Both the position numbers and the translations under genes were made by a program. A stretch of DNA of 64,000 bases from CAVPEW01 sp963703565 (GTDB lineage Bacteria > Actinomycetota > Acidimicrobiia > Acidimicrobiales > VFJN01): contig CAVPEW010000042.1 in the NCBI GenBank assembly GCA_963703565.1, forward strand, positions 62,001 to 126,000, given 5' to 3'. Positions within the stretch are counted from its first letter, which is position 1. Every line of letters starts with the position of its first letter. Below, piece by piece: positions 1-8,510 of the stretch. Under the pieces are notes generated by a model. It searched no databases. It was not told the origin of the DNA and was given only the letters and a program-made list of their open reading frames with translations.

Positions 1-183
1 GCGGCCACAGCCGGCGGGGTGCGTCCACCCACCGATGCCCTGGGTGCGCGCCTGGGCGATCAGGACCTGCTCTTCGGTGCCTGGCTGGCGCTGCTGACCG
101 CCGTCCGGGTGGCGGCCCTGGGGATGGAGGACACCGAGGCGGCCGTGGTGGAGGAGGTGGTGGCCGCCATCGAGTCGTTCTGA
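1..183 (+). CDS. C-terminal end of an unrecognised protein (5' end outside window)
   Basis: The reading frame is open from the first base and ends in TGA, giving the last 60 residues of a protein that starts upstream of the window. The visible part is hydrophobic and probably helical (LLFGAWLALLTAVRVAALGM), followed by an acidic amphipathic helix ending in ESF. I do not recognise a family and assign no function. It converges on the Rpf-like gene, with a strong hairpin between the two stop codons, so this is the end of its transcription unit. Confidence 0.6.
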   Translation, partial: AATAGGVRPPTDALGARLGDQDLLFGAWLALLTAVRVAALGMEDTEAAVVEEVVAAIESF

Positions 184-190
184 GCCGGGC

Positions 191-234
191 GGCCCGCCGG
201 GTCCCCGTCGCGCCGGACAGGGACCCGGCGGGCC
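191..234. terminator. Bidirectional intrinsic-type hairpin between convergent genes
   Basis: A perfect 15-bp inverted repeat (191-205 pairs with 220-234; arm GGCCCGCCGGGTCCC) encloses a 14-base loop. It lies between two convergent stop codons. There is no T run, as is common in GC-rich actinobacteria, so termination on both strands is inferred from the stem and its location. Confidence 0.75.
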
Positions 235-250
235 CGGGCCACCGGTCGAC

Positions 251-871
251 TCAGCGGTAGCCGAGCTCGGCGGTGCACGCCGGCCAGGCGCCCCAGCCCT
301 GCGCGGCCTGGAGCCGTCTACCGATCTCGATCTGCACCTCGCGGGAGGCCTCGTCGGGCCGGCCGGTGCCGCCCATGGACTGCCAGGAGCTCAGCGAGAA
401 CTGGAGCCCGCCGTAGTACCCGTTGCCGGTGTTCGCGGCCCAGTCGCCGCCGCTCTCGCAGCGGGCCAGGGCGTCCCAGGTCGCGTCGGAGGCGGGGTCG
501 CCGAGCGCCGGCGCAGGGGGCTGCGGGGGCGGAGGGGGCGGGGGCGCGGGAGGAGGGGGGGGAGGAGGAGGAGGGGGAGGAGGGGGAGGTGGAGGCGGGG
601 CGGGCGTGAGCTCCGTCGGCACGGCCGAGAAGGCGGCGAGGGCGGCGACCGGTGAGCTCGGCCGTTGCAGTGCGGGCTGGTCGGCGAGCACTGCCGCAGC
701 GCGGTGGCTGGTACCGACGGTGGCCGGGGACGGGTCCAGCGCCGGGGCGCCGAGACCGGTCAGGGCCAGCAGGCCACCGGCGGCAGTGGCACCGACGGCC
801 AGAGCCCGACGCCGCCTGAGGGTGGCGGGCGTCGGGCCGGTGGTACTGGGTGGGTGATCTGCGGGGCGCAT
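251..871 (-). CDS. Secreted Rpf-domain (resuscitation-promoting factor) muralytic protein with polyproline linker
   Basis: A 206-residue protein. An arginine cluster (about 19-22) precedes a hydrophobic segment to about residue 43, read as a signal peptide or membrane anchor. A low-complexity linker with an almost pure run of some 35 prolines follows, then a C-terminal Rpf domain with the hallmarks WDALARCESGGDW (catalytic Glu), GYYGGLQFSLSSW and WPAC; the two Cys should form the family disulfide. Rpf domains have a lysozyme-like fold and cleave peptidoglycan, promoting exit from dormancy. The start at 871 has GAGGAG six bases upstream; an earlier in-frame ATG at 1018 lies upstream of a plausible promoter (TAGGTT, minus strand near 985) and is rejected. 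A roughly 100-base leader remains. Confidence 0.85.
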   Translation of the reverse strand: MRPADHPPSTTGPTPATLRRRRALAVGATAAGGLLALTGLGAPALDPSPATVGTSHRAAAVLADQPALQRPSSPVAALAAFSAVPTELTPAPPPPPPPPPPPPPPPPPAPPPPPPPQPPAPALGDPASDATWDALARCESGGDWAANTGNGYYGGLQFSLSSWQSMGGTGRPDEASREVQIEIGRRLQAAQGWGAWPACTAELGYR

Positions 872-1109
872 GCGGTGCTCCTCTTCGGCGGATGGGGGCG
901 CGCGACTGCCTGGGGCGTTGTCGGGGGGTGAGGTGGCTGGCGCCGGGTGCCGGTCGGCGGCGGGCTGACCGAGACGGGTCAACCTAGGCAGGCTCGTAAC
1001 CAGACCGCAACATTCCATGGGGTGGCGGACGAGTGCCTTCCAGGTCGGAGCGCACCGGAGCGGGAGTCGGCACCGCGGGCGGGGGTCGGGGGCGCCTACC
1101 GTTCACGAC

Positions 1110-1535
1110 GTGCACGTCGAGGTCGGCCCGGTCCCTGCCCGCAGCGCACGAACGTGGATCCCCTACGCCCGCGAGGTGATCCGGCATCGCCGGGCCCACG
1201 ATCCCGAGACCCTCCCCGAGGACGTGCGCGATGGCTTCTTGTTCTTCCTGGACCGGTGGGAGGCCGCTGCAGGTGGCGAGGAGCTGCGCTGGTCGGCCGA
1301 CGTGGACCCGGGCACCGTCGAATACCTCGTGCACGGCTTCTATCGGGTGGCGAGCAGGCTGGCCGAGGAAGCGGAGCGCCCTGGCTCGATCCCCCTGCCA
1401 GACGGTGGCGAGGTGTTCTACCGCTCCCTCGTGAACGCCGTGCTCGACGCCATGTCGGCCGAGGGAGGGCCCGTGGCCGAGTTCGCCGACCAGCTCCGGC
1501 CCTTCTGGCCGGGACTGGTCTCGCGGAGGCGCTGA
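1110..1535 (+). CDS. Conserved-looking hypothetical protein, 141 aa
   Basis: Not recognised. The protein is mostly helical, charged and soluble, with no signal peptide or membrane segment (motifs ARTWIPYAREVI and EYLVHGFYRVASRLAEEAE). The GTG start is chosen because TACCGT at 1097-1102 ends seven bases before it, matching the leaderless-promoter spacing of many genes in this window; the longer frame from 1017 would run through that promoter. It is divergent from the Rpf-like gene and convergent with the next gene, so it is probably monocistronic. Confidence 0.6.
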   Translation: MHVEVGPVPARSARTWIPYAREVIRHRRAHDPETLPEDVRDGFLFFLDRWEAAAGGEELRWSADVDPGTVEYLVHGFYRVASRLAEEAERPGSIPLPDGGEVFYRSLVNAVLDAMSAEGGPVAEFADQLRPFWPGLVSRRR

Positions 1536-1562
1536 GACCTCGACGACCCGGCCCGGCTGCCG

Positions 1563-2534
1563 TCACGGCGCGAGGGCGGCCGGCTCCATGGCCGCGACCG
1601 CAGCCGCCAGAGCCGGCGGGTAGCAGGCGTGGACGGCCTCGGTGAGCTCGCCGACCTCGGGCAACAGGCTGGGCAGCCATCGGCTGAACATGCCGTCGTC
1701 GAACCACGCCACCTCCCTGGGGGTCAGCTGCCGCCCGACGATCGAGGCCAGGATCGGGTGGCGCCGCAGCCCCTGCCAGCCGACGCACGCGGCCATCGGC
1801 TCGAGGCTCGCCCTGGCCGCGTGGGGTTCGACCGCCATCGCCGACTCGCCGGCCCCGGACAACGGAGGCACCACAGCGGTGCGCGCCTCGGGTGCCAGAG
1901 CGACCAGTGGGTGCAACTCGGCGAGGCCACTCCAGTCGCGCGGTCGTGCTGGAGGGTCTCCCGCGACTCGCACCAGAGCATCGAGCCACAGGAGGTGCAC
2001 GGTGTGAGCGATCCCTTCGCGCGGCGGCGGTGTCGACAACCCCAGCACCCGCCTGCACGCGTCGACCACGAGGCCCTCCGCCATCGGGGCGCAGCCAGTG
2101 TCGCTGACGGCGGCGGCCACCTGGGCCGGGGGGCCGCACCGGTGGCGGTGTGGAGCCCGCCAGCCGGAGCCGACCGCTGCGTCGACAGTCGCGTGGACCG
2201 TGCCGTCGCGCCCCACCGCGAGCACCGTCTGCAGCACCGCCAGCCCGTCTCTGCCGGGTTCGACCCGCCGCCCGGTGGCGCCCACCCCGACGGCCACCCA
2301 CTCGTGGGTTCCCTCGACGAAGAGGAGGTGGTCCAGGGGGTGGCGCGCGGTGGGCACCACGACCACCTCGAGCTGCTCGGCGCGATGTGTCGCGAGGCCG
2401 ATCAGGGCCCGGTTCGAGCTGGGGTCGGCCGCTGTGGTGCCTGCCTGCTCGGCGAGCGCGCCGGCCAGCGCTCCGGTGGGTGAGCCGGCACGGCTCCGGC
2501 TCCGATTGTCGAGCCCGGGGGTGGTCGCGTCCAC
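1563..2534 (-). CDS. Hypothetical protein, 323 aa
   Basis: No family recognised. The protein is alanine-rich and soluble-looking, without signal peptide or membrane segments. The first 45 residues are low-complexity and probably disordered; the rest alternates short strands and helices (EVVVVPTARHPLDHLLFVEG; HTVHLLWLDALVRVAGD; GMFSRWLPSLLPEVGELTEA). The GTG start has GAGG seven bases upstream. It is read in the same direction as the exonuclease gene 120 bases upstream. The frame's third-position GC bias supports coding on this strand; several overlapping open frames on the opposite strand look like shadows. Confidence 0.6.
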   Translation of the reverse strand: MDATTPGLDNRSRSRAGSPTGALAGALAEQAGTTAADPSSNRALIGLATHRAEQLEVVVVPTARHPLDHLLFVEGTHEWVAVGVGATGRRVEPGRDGLAVLQTVLAVGRDGTVHATVDAAVGSGWRAPHRHRCGPPAQVAAAVSDTGCAPMAEGLVVDACRRVLGLSTPPPREGIAHTVHLLWLDALVRVAGDPPARPRDWSGLAELHPLVALAPEARTAVVPPLSGAGESAMAVEPHAARASLEPMAACVGWQGLRRHPILASIVGRQLTPREVAWFDDGMFSRWLPSLLPEVGELTEAVHACYPPALAAAVAAMEPAALAP

Positions 2535-2654
2535 GGTGGAACCTCGGTGCCGACCGGCGCGGAGCCGGTGCTGGATCGAGGCGGCCGGAAGCGGGACCGC
2601 GAGCCGTTGCCCGACAGTCTCCTTGCCGGGTGTGACGTCGGGCCGCCCGGCGGT

Positions 2655-3293
2655 TCAGGCGGGAACGGGTGCCGCGCCGCCGCTGGTGCTCTCCACGAAG
2701 CGGTCCACGAAGCGACTTGCTGTCGACCAGCGCCGTTCGGTCAGGACCCGCGCGAGGCGGGCGTCGCTGGCCGCGTAGGCGTGGAGCACCTCGCGGTCGA
2801 GCTCGTGGACGCGGGTTCGGTCCACCTCGACCGCGGCGAGCCCGACCACCCTGGCGATCGCCTTGAGCGAGCACGACAGGCGCAGCGTCGCGCCCACGTC
2901 AGCCCGGTACAGCCGGTACGTGTCGACGTGGCCGTGGCGGTGCCAGCGGGCTCGGTAGGAGCCCGGGTGCCCCGGCAGCGGGTCGTGGTGCCGCGCCAGG
3001 CGCGGGTCGAGGTGCAGCCGCAGACCCAGGCGGACGCCGTGGCGGGCCGCGCGGTCCGCGATGAAGGGCAGATCGAACGAGGCGCCGTTCCAGGTCGCGA
3101 CCACGCCGGGCTCGAGCTCGGCCAGGCGGGCGTCGAGCGACGTGAGCAGCTCTGGCTCCGCGCCGGTGAAGACCTCCTCGCCCCAGGGCCCCGACAACGC
3201 CGCGGTCACCACGCCGGACACTGCGGGATCCAGGCCGTCGATCGTCGTATCGGTCTCGATGTCGACCCCGTACACGGGGAGCGTCTGGCGCAT
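2655..3293 (-). CDS. DEDDy-type 3'-5' exonuclease (DnaQ-like/RNase H fold)
   Basis: A 212-residue single-domain protein with all three exonuclease motifs: ExoI VDIETD (Asp11, Glu13), ExoII TWNGASFDLPF (Asn69, Asp74) and ExoIII HAYAASD (Tyr173, Asp177), with an additional Asp124 in HVDTY. The Tyr in motif III places it in the DEDDy class, close to the exonuclease domain of family B polymerases and YprB-like RNase H-fold nucleases. Expected activity is metal-dependent 3'-5' degradation or trimming of nucleic acid; the substrate cannot be told from sequence. No polymerase domain is attached. The start lies just before the first strand, as expected for the fold. Confidence 0.75.
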   Translation of the reverse strand: MRQTLPVYGVDIETDTTIDGLDPAVSGVVTAALSGPWGEEVFTGAEPELLTSLDARLAELEPGVVATWNGASFDLPFIADRAARHGVRLGLRLHLDPRLARHHDPLPGHPGSYRARWHRHGHVDTYRLYRADVGATLRLSCSLKAIARVVGLAAVEVDRTRVHELDREVLHAYAASDARLARVLTERRWSTASRFVDRFVESTSGGAAPVPA

Positions 3294-3405
3294 GTGGATC
3301 CTGCCTCCCCCCGGAGCCCGGCTTCGTCGGGGTCCGCGGCTCGCGCAACGCTACGAACGCCGCTGCGTCCGGTGGTGGATGCCGCTGTGGTCGGGCTCCC
3401 GCGGT

Positions 3406-4035
3406 TCAGCGGGCCCAGCGGGCCATGGCTCTGGCCATGCGCACGGCGGTGTGCGGGCCGAGGGCCTCGTCGACCCCGTCGATGCCGAAGGTGACGGCGA
3501 TCTCGTCGCGTCCGGGCACCACGTCGCGCAGGCGCGCGCCGCGCGGCAGGGGTGGCAGCGGCAGGTAGCCGCTCAGGACCGCGGGCAGTGGCGAACCCAC
3601 CCCCGCGACGCGCATCCGCCGGGGGCGTAGCCGCAGGAAGGGTCCGCTGACCTCGATGTCGGTGAGAACCTCGCCCAGCACGACCCCGGCGACGCCGGTG
3701 CGCACGGCGACGCCAAGCTCGGTCAGCGCCAGGCGCAGAGGCACGCGGGTGGAGCGCAGCCAGCGGTCGAGCCGGGACTGGGTCACCACTACGCGCACCG
3801 TGACCGGCCCGGTGCGCAGGCGGGGCGGGAACCCGGGTGCGACCCGGACGTCGCGGGCGCGCAGCGAGCAGCGCTGCACCGGGACGCGCGCCAGGTCCAG
3901 GCGGGGCAGGTCAAGGCCGAGCCGGTCGACCCGCCCGGCGGTGAGCCCCCTCGCCGAGACACCCAGGCGGGGTCGGGGGGCGGCGCCAGCGACCGCACCG
4001 GCGTTCCCGGCCAGCGTGGCTAGCGTGGCCAGCAC
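3406..4035 (-). CDS. DUF2993 (LmeA-like) lipid-binding protein
   Basis: A 209-residue protein with the DUF2993 pattern: short ordered strands, DVRVAPGFPPRLRTGPVTV, VVTQSRLDRWLRSTRVPLRL, and a C-terminal GTRLRD-like strand-rich half. LmeA-type members are envelope proteins that bind phospholipid and influence mannolipid maturation in mycobacteria; here only the family is visible. The N-terminus (LATLATLAGNAGAVAGA) is weakly hydrophobic and not a convincing signal. The GTG start is two bases past the PhoH-like stop codon, so the two genes are almost certainly cotranscribed and translationally coupled. Earlier in-frame sequence lies within the upstream gene and is out of its frame. Confidence 0.6.
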   Translation of the reverse strand: MLATLATLAGNAGAVAGAAPRPRLGVSARGLTAGRVDRLGLDLPRLDLARVPVQRCSLRARDVRVAPGFPPRLRTGPVTVRVVVTQSRLDRWLRSTRVPLRLALTELGVAVRTGVAGVVLGEVLTDIEVSGPFLRLRPRRMRVAGVGSPLPAVLSGYLPLPPLPRGARLRDVVPGRDEIAVTFGIDGVDEALGPHTAVRMARAMARWAR

Positions 4036-4037
4036 CG

Positions 4038-5372
4038 CTACAGGCGCGTCGCGGCGAGCGAGGCCACCTCGGAACGCTCGCAGTGGGCCAGCCGGACGTG
4101 GCCGAACAAGCGCTCGCCGGCGAAAGCGTCGACCAGCGCAGCGACCGCGTTGTTCTGCTCGGACAGGTAGGGCGCGTCTATCTGGCTGGTGTCGCCGGTG
4201 AACACGACCTTGGTGCCCTCGCCGACGCGGGTGAGGATCGTCTTGAGGGTGGTCGGCTCGAGGTTCTGGGCCTCGTCGACCAGCACGAAGGTGCCCTGCA
4301 GGGTGCGGCCACGCAGGTATGTGACCGCCTCCAGCGAGAGCTTGTCGCGCCCGGTGAGCTCGTCGAGGATGGCCCGGGCGTCGGCATGGCTCCTCCGTTC
4401 GGTCAACGCCACCAGGGCGTCGGTGATGGCGGTCATCCACGGGTCGAGCTTCTCGTCGAGGGTCCCCGGCAGGAAGCCCAGCTCGGCCTTGCCCACTGGC
4501 ACGACCGGCCGGTACACCGCGACCTTGTCGTACAGGCGAGCCTCCATGACCGACTCCAACCCGGCCGCGAGGGCCAGGATCGTCTTGCCCGTCCCGGCCA
4601 TCCCGTCCAGAGCCACCACGCGTACCTCGGGATCCAGGAGCAGGTCCAGGGCGAACTGCTGCTCCTTGGAGCGAGGCCGCAGACCCCAGGGCTCGGGCAC
4701 GCGCACGATCGGCTCCACACGACCGTCGCGCCGGCGCACGAGCACCGACTGGCTGCCGGCACGCAGGACCGCGTATCGCTGGTCCAGGCCGGCGAGGGCG
4801 GTGTCGTCGGGGGCGTCGAGATCAGCCGGTGAGAGGCCGCTGGGCGCGGAGTAGCAGCGGTCGACGGTGGTGGCGGCCACCTCCACGGTCGTCCAGCCCG
4901 CCGGACGCTCCGCCGCGGGGCGACCACGGTGGCGCTGGTGCTCGATGGCCTCCAGGCCCAGCTGGGCGGCCTTGATGCGCAGCGCGGCGTCGTTGGAGAC
5001 CACCACCGTTGGAGCGTGACTTGCCTGGCCCAGCGCTGCGGCCAGGATCCGGTTGTCGTTGCGCTCCGGATCGAGGCCGTGCTCGCGGATCTCGCCCAGG
5101 TGCAGCCCGTTGGTCTCGATGCGCACGGTGCCACCGCCGGGCAACCCCACCGGAGTGCGGATGTCGCCGCCGTTGGCTATGCGCAGCTCCTCCACGGCCC
5201 GCAGGACCGCCCGGGCAGCCCATCCGACGTGGTCGAGTCGGGACTTGTGCTGGTCGAGCTCCTCGACGACCACGAGGGGCACGACGGCGTCGCAGCCCGG
5301 GAAGGCGTGCAGGCAGTCAGGGTCGGAGATCAGCGCCGAGGTGTCGAGCACCATGCGGGTGGTGACCGGCAC
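4038..5372 (-). CDS. PIN-domain/PhoH-like ATPase fusion
   Basis: An N-terminal PIN nuclease domain (VLDTSALISDPD at the start, VVVEELDQHK, ERNDNRILAAAL, VVSNDAALRIKA: the acidic metal-binding set is present) is fused to a PhoH ATPase with Walker A GMAGTGKT, Walker B FVLVDEAQN and sensor FTGDTSQID. Such PIN-PhoH proteins act as RNA-unwinding and RNA-cleaving machines in actinobacteria, where related copies sit behind antitoxin-like genes; none is seen here. I place the start at GTG 5372, which leaves only a few residues before the first PIN strand as in the family. In-frame ATG 5540 would add an Arg/Pro-rich N-terminus of unlikely composition; TTG 5427 is a second alternative. Confidence 0.8.
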   Translation of the reverse strand: MPVTTRMVLDTSALISDPDCLHAFPGCDAVVPLVVVEELDQHKSRLDHVGWAARAVLRAVEELRIANGGDIRTPVGLPGGGTVRIETNGLHLGEIREHGLDPERNDNRILAAALGQASHAPTVVVSNDAALRIKAAQLGLEAIEHQRHRGRPAAERPAGWTTVEVAATTVDRCYSAPSGLSPADLDAPDDTALAGLDQRYAVLRAGSQSVLVRRRDGRVEPIVRVPEPWGLRPRSKEQQFALDLLLDPEVRVVALDGMAGTGKTILALAAGLESVMEARLYDKVAVYRPVVPVGKAELGFLPGTLDEKLDPWMTAITDALVALTERRSHADARAILDELTGRDKLSLEAVTYLRGRTLQGTFVLVDEAQNLEPTTLKTILTRVGEGTKVVFTGDTSQIDAPYLSEQNNAVAALVDAFAGERLFGHVRLAHCERSEVASLAATRL

Positions 5373-5593
5373 CGCGGAGCCGCCCGGGTCGTGGGACCTG
5401 AGCGCATCGTGGAGGAGATCGGTCAACGTGCCCCCTGCGGGAACGGGAGCGCGGGGCGACCGACGACCCGAGGGTCGCCCGACGCTCGATCGGGTTGGGA
5501 TGGGCAACGTCGCAGGCCGCGGTCGGTCACCGATGGCCATTCAACCCGGGGCGCCCCCACCGGGCGCGGATGGGCGCTCCTAGGGTTCCGGGG

Positions 5594-6022
5594 GTGGCCG
5601 TCACCTGCGCCTTCTGCGCGATCGTCGCCGGTACCGCGCCCGCGCATCGGGTGCTCGACGACGACGTGGCGGTCGGCTTCCTGGATCGTCGGCCGCTGTT
5701 CTGCGGTCACGTGCTCGTAGTTCCACGTCACCACCACGAGACCCTCGTCGACCTGCCTCCCCGGCAGCTCGGGCCGTACTTCGCCCGGGTCCAGGCGGTC
5801 GCCGGGGCGATCCCGGAGGTGCTGGGCGCGACGGGCACCTTCGTCGCCGCCAACAACGGCGTGAGCCAGAGCGTGGCCCACCTGCACGTGCACGTCGTGC
5901 CGCGCCGGCCCCGCGACGGGCTGCGCGGCTTCTTCTGGCCGCGCACCGCCTACGCCGATGACGCCGAGGCCGCCGAGATGGCCGCCCGGCTGGCTCCCGC
6001 CGTGGCCGCCCGGTTGGCCTGA
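5594..6022 (+). CDS. HIT-family nucleotide hydrolase
   Basis: A 142-residue histidine-triad protein. The catalytic HxHxH is in AHLHVHVVP near residue 100; CAFCAIV and the conserved GHVLVVPRHH are also present. HIT enzymes cleave nucleoside phosphoramidates or dinucleoside polyphosphates. The C-terminus (GFFWPRTAYADD) resembles the branch often annotated simply as HIT family protein. GTG is selected because TAGGGT (5581-5586) ends seven bases upstream, and an in-frame ATG upstream would run through this promoter and overlap the divergent PhoH gene's leader. No ribosome-binding site is visible, so a leaderless mRNA is likely. Confidence 0.85.
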   Translation: MAVTCAFCAIVAGTAPAHRVLDDDVAVGFLDRRPLFCGHVLVVPRHHHETLVDLPPRQLGPYFARVQAVAGAIPEVLGATGTFVAANNGVSQSVAHLHVHVVPRRPRDGLRGFFWPRTAYADDAEAAEMAARLAPAVAARLA

Positions 6023-6033
6023 GCCCGCTCGGG

Positions 6034-6960
6034 TCAGCCCAGAGCCGCCCGCACCGCGTCGGCGGCGACCGTCATCGCCTTGTCGGCCTCGTCGACCTGG
6101 TCGAACATCCCGAAGAAGCCGTGGATGAGGGTCTGGTATCGCACGGCGTCGACCTTCACCCCCGCCTCACGCAGGCGCTCGGCGTAGGCCTCGCCCTCGT
6201 CGCGCAGCGGGTCGTTGCCGGCGGTGAGCACCATCGCCGGCGGCAGCCCCGACAGGTCCTTGGCCCGCAGGGGGGCCAGGCGCCAGTCGTCGCGGTGGTC
6301 GTCGCCCACGTAGTGGGCGAAGAAGTAGGCCATGTCGGCCCGCGTCAGCAGGTACCCCTCGGCGTTTTCCTCGTAGGACGAGGTGTCCATCGCCGCGTCG
6401 GTGACCGGGTACAGCATCAGCTGAAGGCGCAGGTCCGGTCCGCCGGCATCGCGGGCGAGCAGGGCGCACACCGCGGTGAGGTTGCCCCCGGCGGAGTCGC
6501 CGGCCAGCACGACCCGGCCCGGTGTGGCCCCCAGCGAGCCGGCGTGCTCGGCCAGCCATCCCAACGCCGCGAACGAGTCGTCGACCGCCGCGGGAAAGGG
6601 GTGCTCGGGCGCCAGGCGGTAGTCGACCGACGCCACGACCGCACCCGAGCGCTTGGCCAGCTCCCGGCACGAGCCGTCGTGGGTGTCGATGCCTCCCAGG
6701 ACCCAGCCACCGCCGTGCAGGTACACCACGAGGCCGGGAGCGGTCTCCTCGACGGGCCGGTAGACCCGCACCGGGATGTCGCCGGCGGGTCCGGGCACGG
6801 TGAGGTCCCTGATCTCCGCCATCGGCGCGCCGGGACCCCGGTCTGCGTTCATGGCCTTCATGGCCTCCCGGGCCTCGGGCGGCGGGAACGCGCTCAGGCC
6901 GGGGAACTGCATCTCGACCATCATGTCGAGCATTGCGCGGACCTGCGGGTCGACGGTCAT
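6034..6960 (-). CDS. Alpha/beta hydrolase, hormone-sensitive-lipase (HSL) type esterase
   Basis: A 308-residue esterase. The oxyanion motif HGGGW and nucleophile elbow GDSAGG define the HSL family; the acid is in AGNDPLRDEG and the catalytic His in LIHGFFGM. It is cytosolic, with no signal peptide. Its predicted role is hydrolysis of short acyl esters; the physiological substrate is unknown. The start at ATG 6960 (MTVDPQVRAML) matches the usual N-terminal helix of the family; an upstream in-frame ATG adds a charged, low-complexity leader and is rejected. The gene is convergent with the HIT gene, 11 bases apart. Confidence 0.85.
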   Translation of the reverse strand: MTVDPQVRAMLDMMVEMQFPGLSAFPPPEAREAMKAMNADRGPGAPMAEIRDLTVPGPAGDIPVRVYRPVEETAPGLVVYLHGGGWVLGGIDTHDGSCRELAKRSGAVVASVDYRLAPEHPFPAAVDDSFAALGWLAEHAGSLGATPGRVVLAGDSAGGNLTAVCALLARDAGGPDLRLQLMLYPVTDAAMDTSSYEENAEGYLLTRADMAYFFAHYVGDDHRDDWRLAPLRAKDLSGLPPAMVLTAGNDPLRDEGEAYAERLREAGVKVDAVRYQTLIHGFFGMFDQVDEADKAMTVAADAVRAALG

Positions 6961-7206
6961 GGCGGGCGGTGCTCCCTCGTTGGTTGTGGCGCCGAGGGAC
7001 GGGGCCCCGAAACGGGCCCGTGGGCCGCGTCGGCCGTCCTCCCCCTCGTGACGGCGGTCATCTGGATCGCTGTGCAACGTCTAGCGGTCGGCCGGGCGTT
7101 CGGCAACCGGCAACGAGGCCGAACCCGGCCTAGGGTCGCATCCGGGGGCGCCCCCTGGGCGCCGTGCAGCGGCGCCACGTGAGAGGCCTGGACCGGAAGG
7201 GGACCG

Positions 7207-8475
7207 GTGAGCACCGACGACGAGATCCGCGAGCAGGTGGCCGGCTTCGCGGCCGAGCAGTGGGACCCGACCCTCACCGTGCGCGAGTGGTGGGCGCGGT
7301 TGGGTCGTTCCGGCTGGGCCTTCCCGACCTGGCCAACCGGGTGGTTCGGGCGCGGCCTGGGCCTCGAGCAGGGTGGAGTGGCCCGCCGCGCCCTCGTTCA
7401 GGCCGGCGTGCTGGGCCCCCCCGGTGGGCTCGGCCAGTCGCTGGCCGCCCCCACGCTGTTGGCCCATGCGACCGAGGAGCAGAAGGGCTGGTGGATCGAG
7501 GCGCTGGCCACCGGCGCCGAGGCCTGGTGCCAGTTCTTCAGCGAGCCCGGTTCGGGGTCCGATCTGGCCAGCCTGGCCACCAGGGCCGTGCGCGACGGCG
7601 ACGAGTGGATCGTCAACGGGCAGAAGGTGTGGACCTCGGGCGCCCGACAGGCGGTCAGGGGCATGCTGCTCGCGCGCACCGACCTCGACGCACCCAAGCA
7701 CCGGGGCATCAGCTACTTCATCATCGACCTCGACCAGCCCGGCATCGAGATCCGCCCGCTGAAGCAGATGAACGGCGCCGCCACCTTCAACGAGGTGTTC
7801 TTCACCGATGCCCGCGTGCCCCACGCCAACCTGGTCGGCGAGCTGAACGGCGGGTGGGGCGTGGCGCTCACCACGCTCGCCTACGAGCGCTCCGGGATCG
7901 GAGGGCTCGCGTCTGCCGCCGCTCCTGGGGAGAAGGCCGGTTTCCTGGACCTCGGAGCTGGCGACGTGCTCGCCGGCCGGGCCGGGGGCGGCGCGGCGGA
8001 GTCGATGACGAGCTTCTTCGGCCAGGCCAACCGCCTGACCCGTCAGGCCGCGGAGGCTGCAGGCCGCACCGATGACCCGGTCCTGCGCCAGGGCGTGAGC
8101 CGCATCCACGCCATGCACGAGGTCACCCGGCTCACCCGCGCCCGTGCCGAGGCCGCGGTCGTGGCCGGCGGGCGGCCGGGCCCGGAGGGATCCACGGGCA
8201 AGCTCGCCGCCGCCGTCGACATGCACGCGGCGCGCGATGTCGCCCTGTCGGCTCTCGGAGCGCACGGCATGCTCGCGGGCGACGATGCCCCCCTCGGCGG
8301 TGCGGTCACCACCATGGCCCTGTCGGCCCACGGCATCTCGATCGCCGGCGGGACCAACGAGATCCAGCGGAACATCCTGGGTGAACGGGTCCTCGGGCTC
8401 CCCAAGGAGCCCTCGGTCGATCGTGACGTGCCCTTCCGGGACCTGCGCGTGGGCACCCAGCGACCCGCCGACTGA
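7207..8475 (+). CDS. Acyl-CoA dehydrogenase
   Basis: A 422-residue flavoenzyme with the family signatures FFSEPGSGSDLASL (FAD/substrate loop), WIVNGQKVWTSGA, and the C-terminal GGTNEIQRNILGERVLGLP. It would oxidise an acyl-CoA to the enoyl-CoA and pass electrons to an electron-transfer flavoprotein. The N-terminal helical domain is rather short and a Gly/Ala-rich loop (about 235-260) interrupts the third domain; substrate preference cannot be read. GTG follows GGAAGGGG at a normal spacing. A TAGGGT at 7131-7136 could be the -10, leaving a leader of about 65 bases. The F420 oxidoreductase follows 35 bases downstream, a likely operon partner. Confidence 0.9.
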   Translation: MSTDDEIREQVAGFAAEQWDPTLTVREWWARLGRSGWAFPTWPTGWFGRGLGLEQGGVARRALVQAGVLGPPGGLGQSLAAPTLLAHATEEQKGWWIEALATGAEAWCQFFSEPGSGSDLASLATRAVRDGDEWIVNGQKVWTSGARQAVRGMLLARTDLDAPKHRGISYFIIDLDQPGIEIRPLKQMNGAATFNEVFFTDARVPHANLVGELNGGWGVALTTLAYERSGIGGLASAAAPGEKAGFLDLGAGDVLAGRAGGGAAESMTSFFGQANRLTRQAAEAAGRTDDPVLRQGVSRIHAMHEVTRLTRARAEAAVVAGGRPGPEGSTGKLAAAVDMHAARDVALSALGAHGMLAGDDAPLGGAVTTMALSAHGISIAGGTNEIQRNILGERVLGLPKEPSVDRDVPFRDLRVGTQRPAD

Positions 8476-8510
8476 CACACGCCGAGGGCCCGCGGGCCGA
8501 GGGAGGAGCG

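Noticed and set aside
423..857. Plus-strand open frame with a long polyglycine run
   Set aside because: It is the exact antisense shadow of the proline-rich linker of the Rpf-like gene; no start signal or family.
872..975. ydaO (c-di-AMP) riboswitch in the leader of the Rpf-like gene
   Set aside because: The leader is only about 100 bases and I cannot find the conserved motifs of that riboswitch.
1096..2874. 592-residue minus-strand open frame
   Set aside because: Arg/Pro-rich shadow spanning three genes in the wrong frame; high GC suppresses stops.
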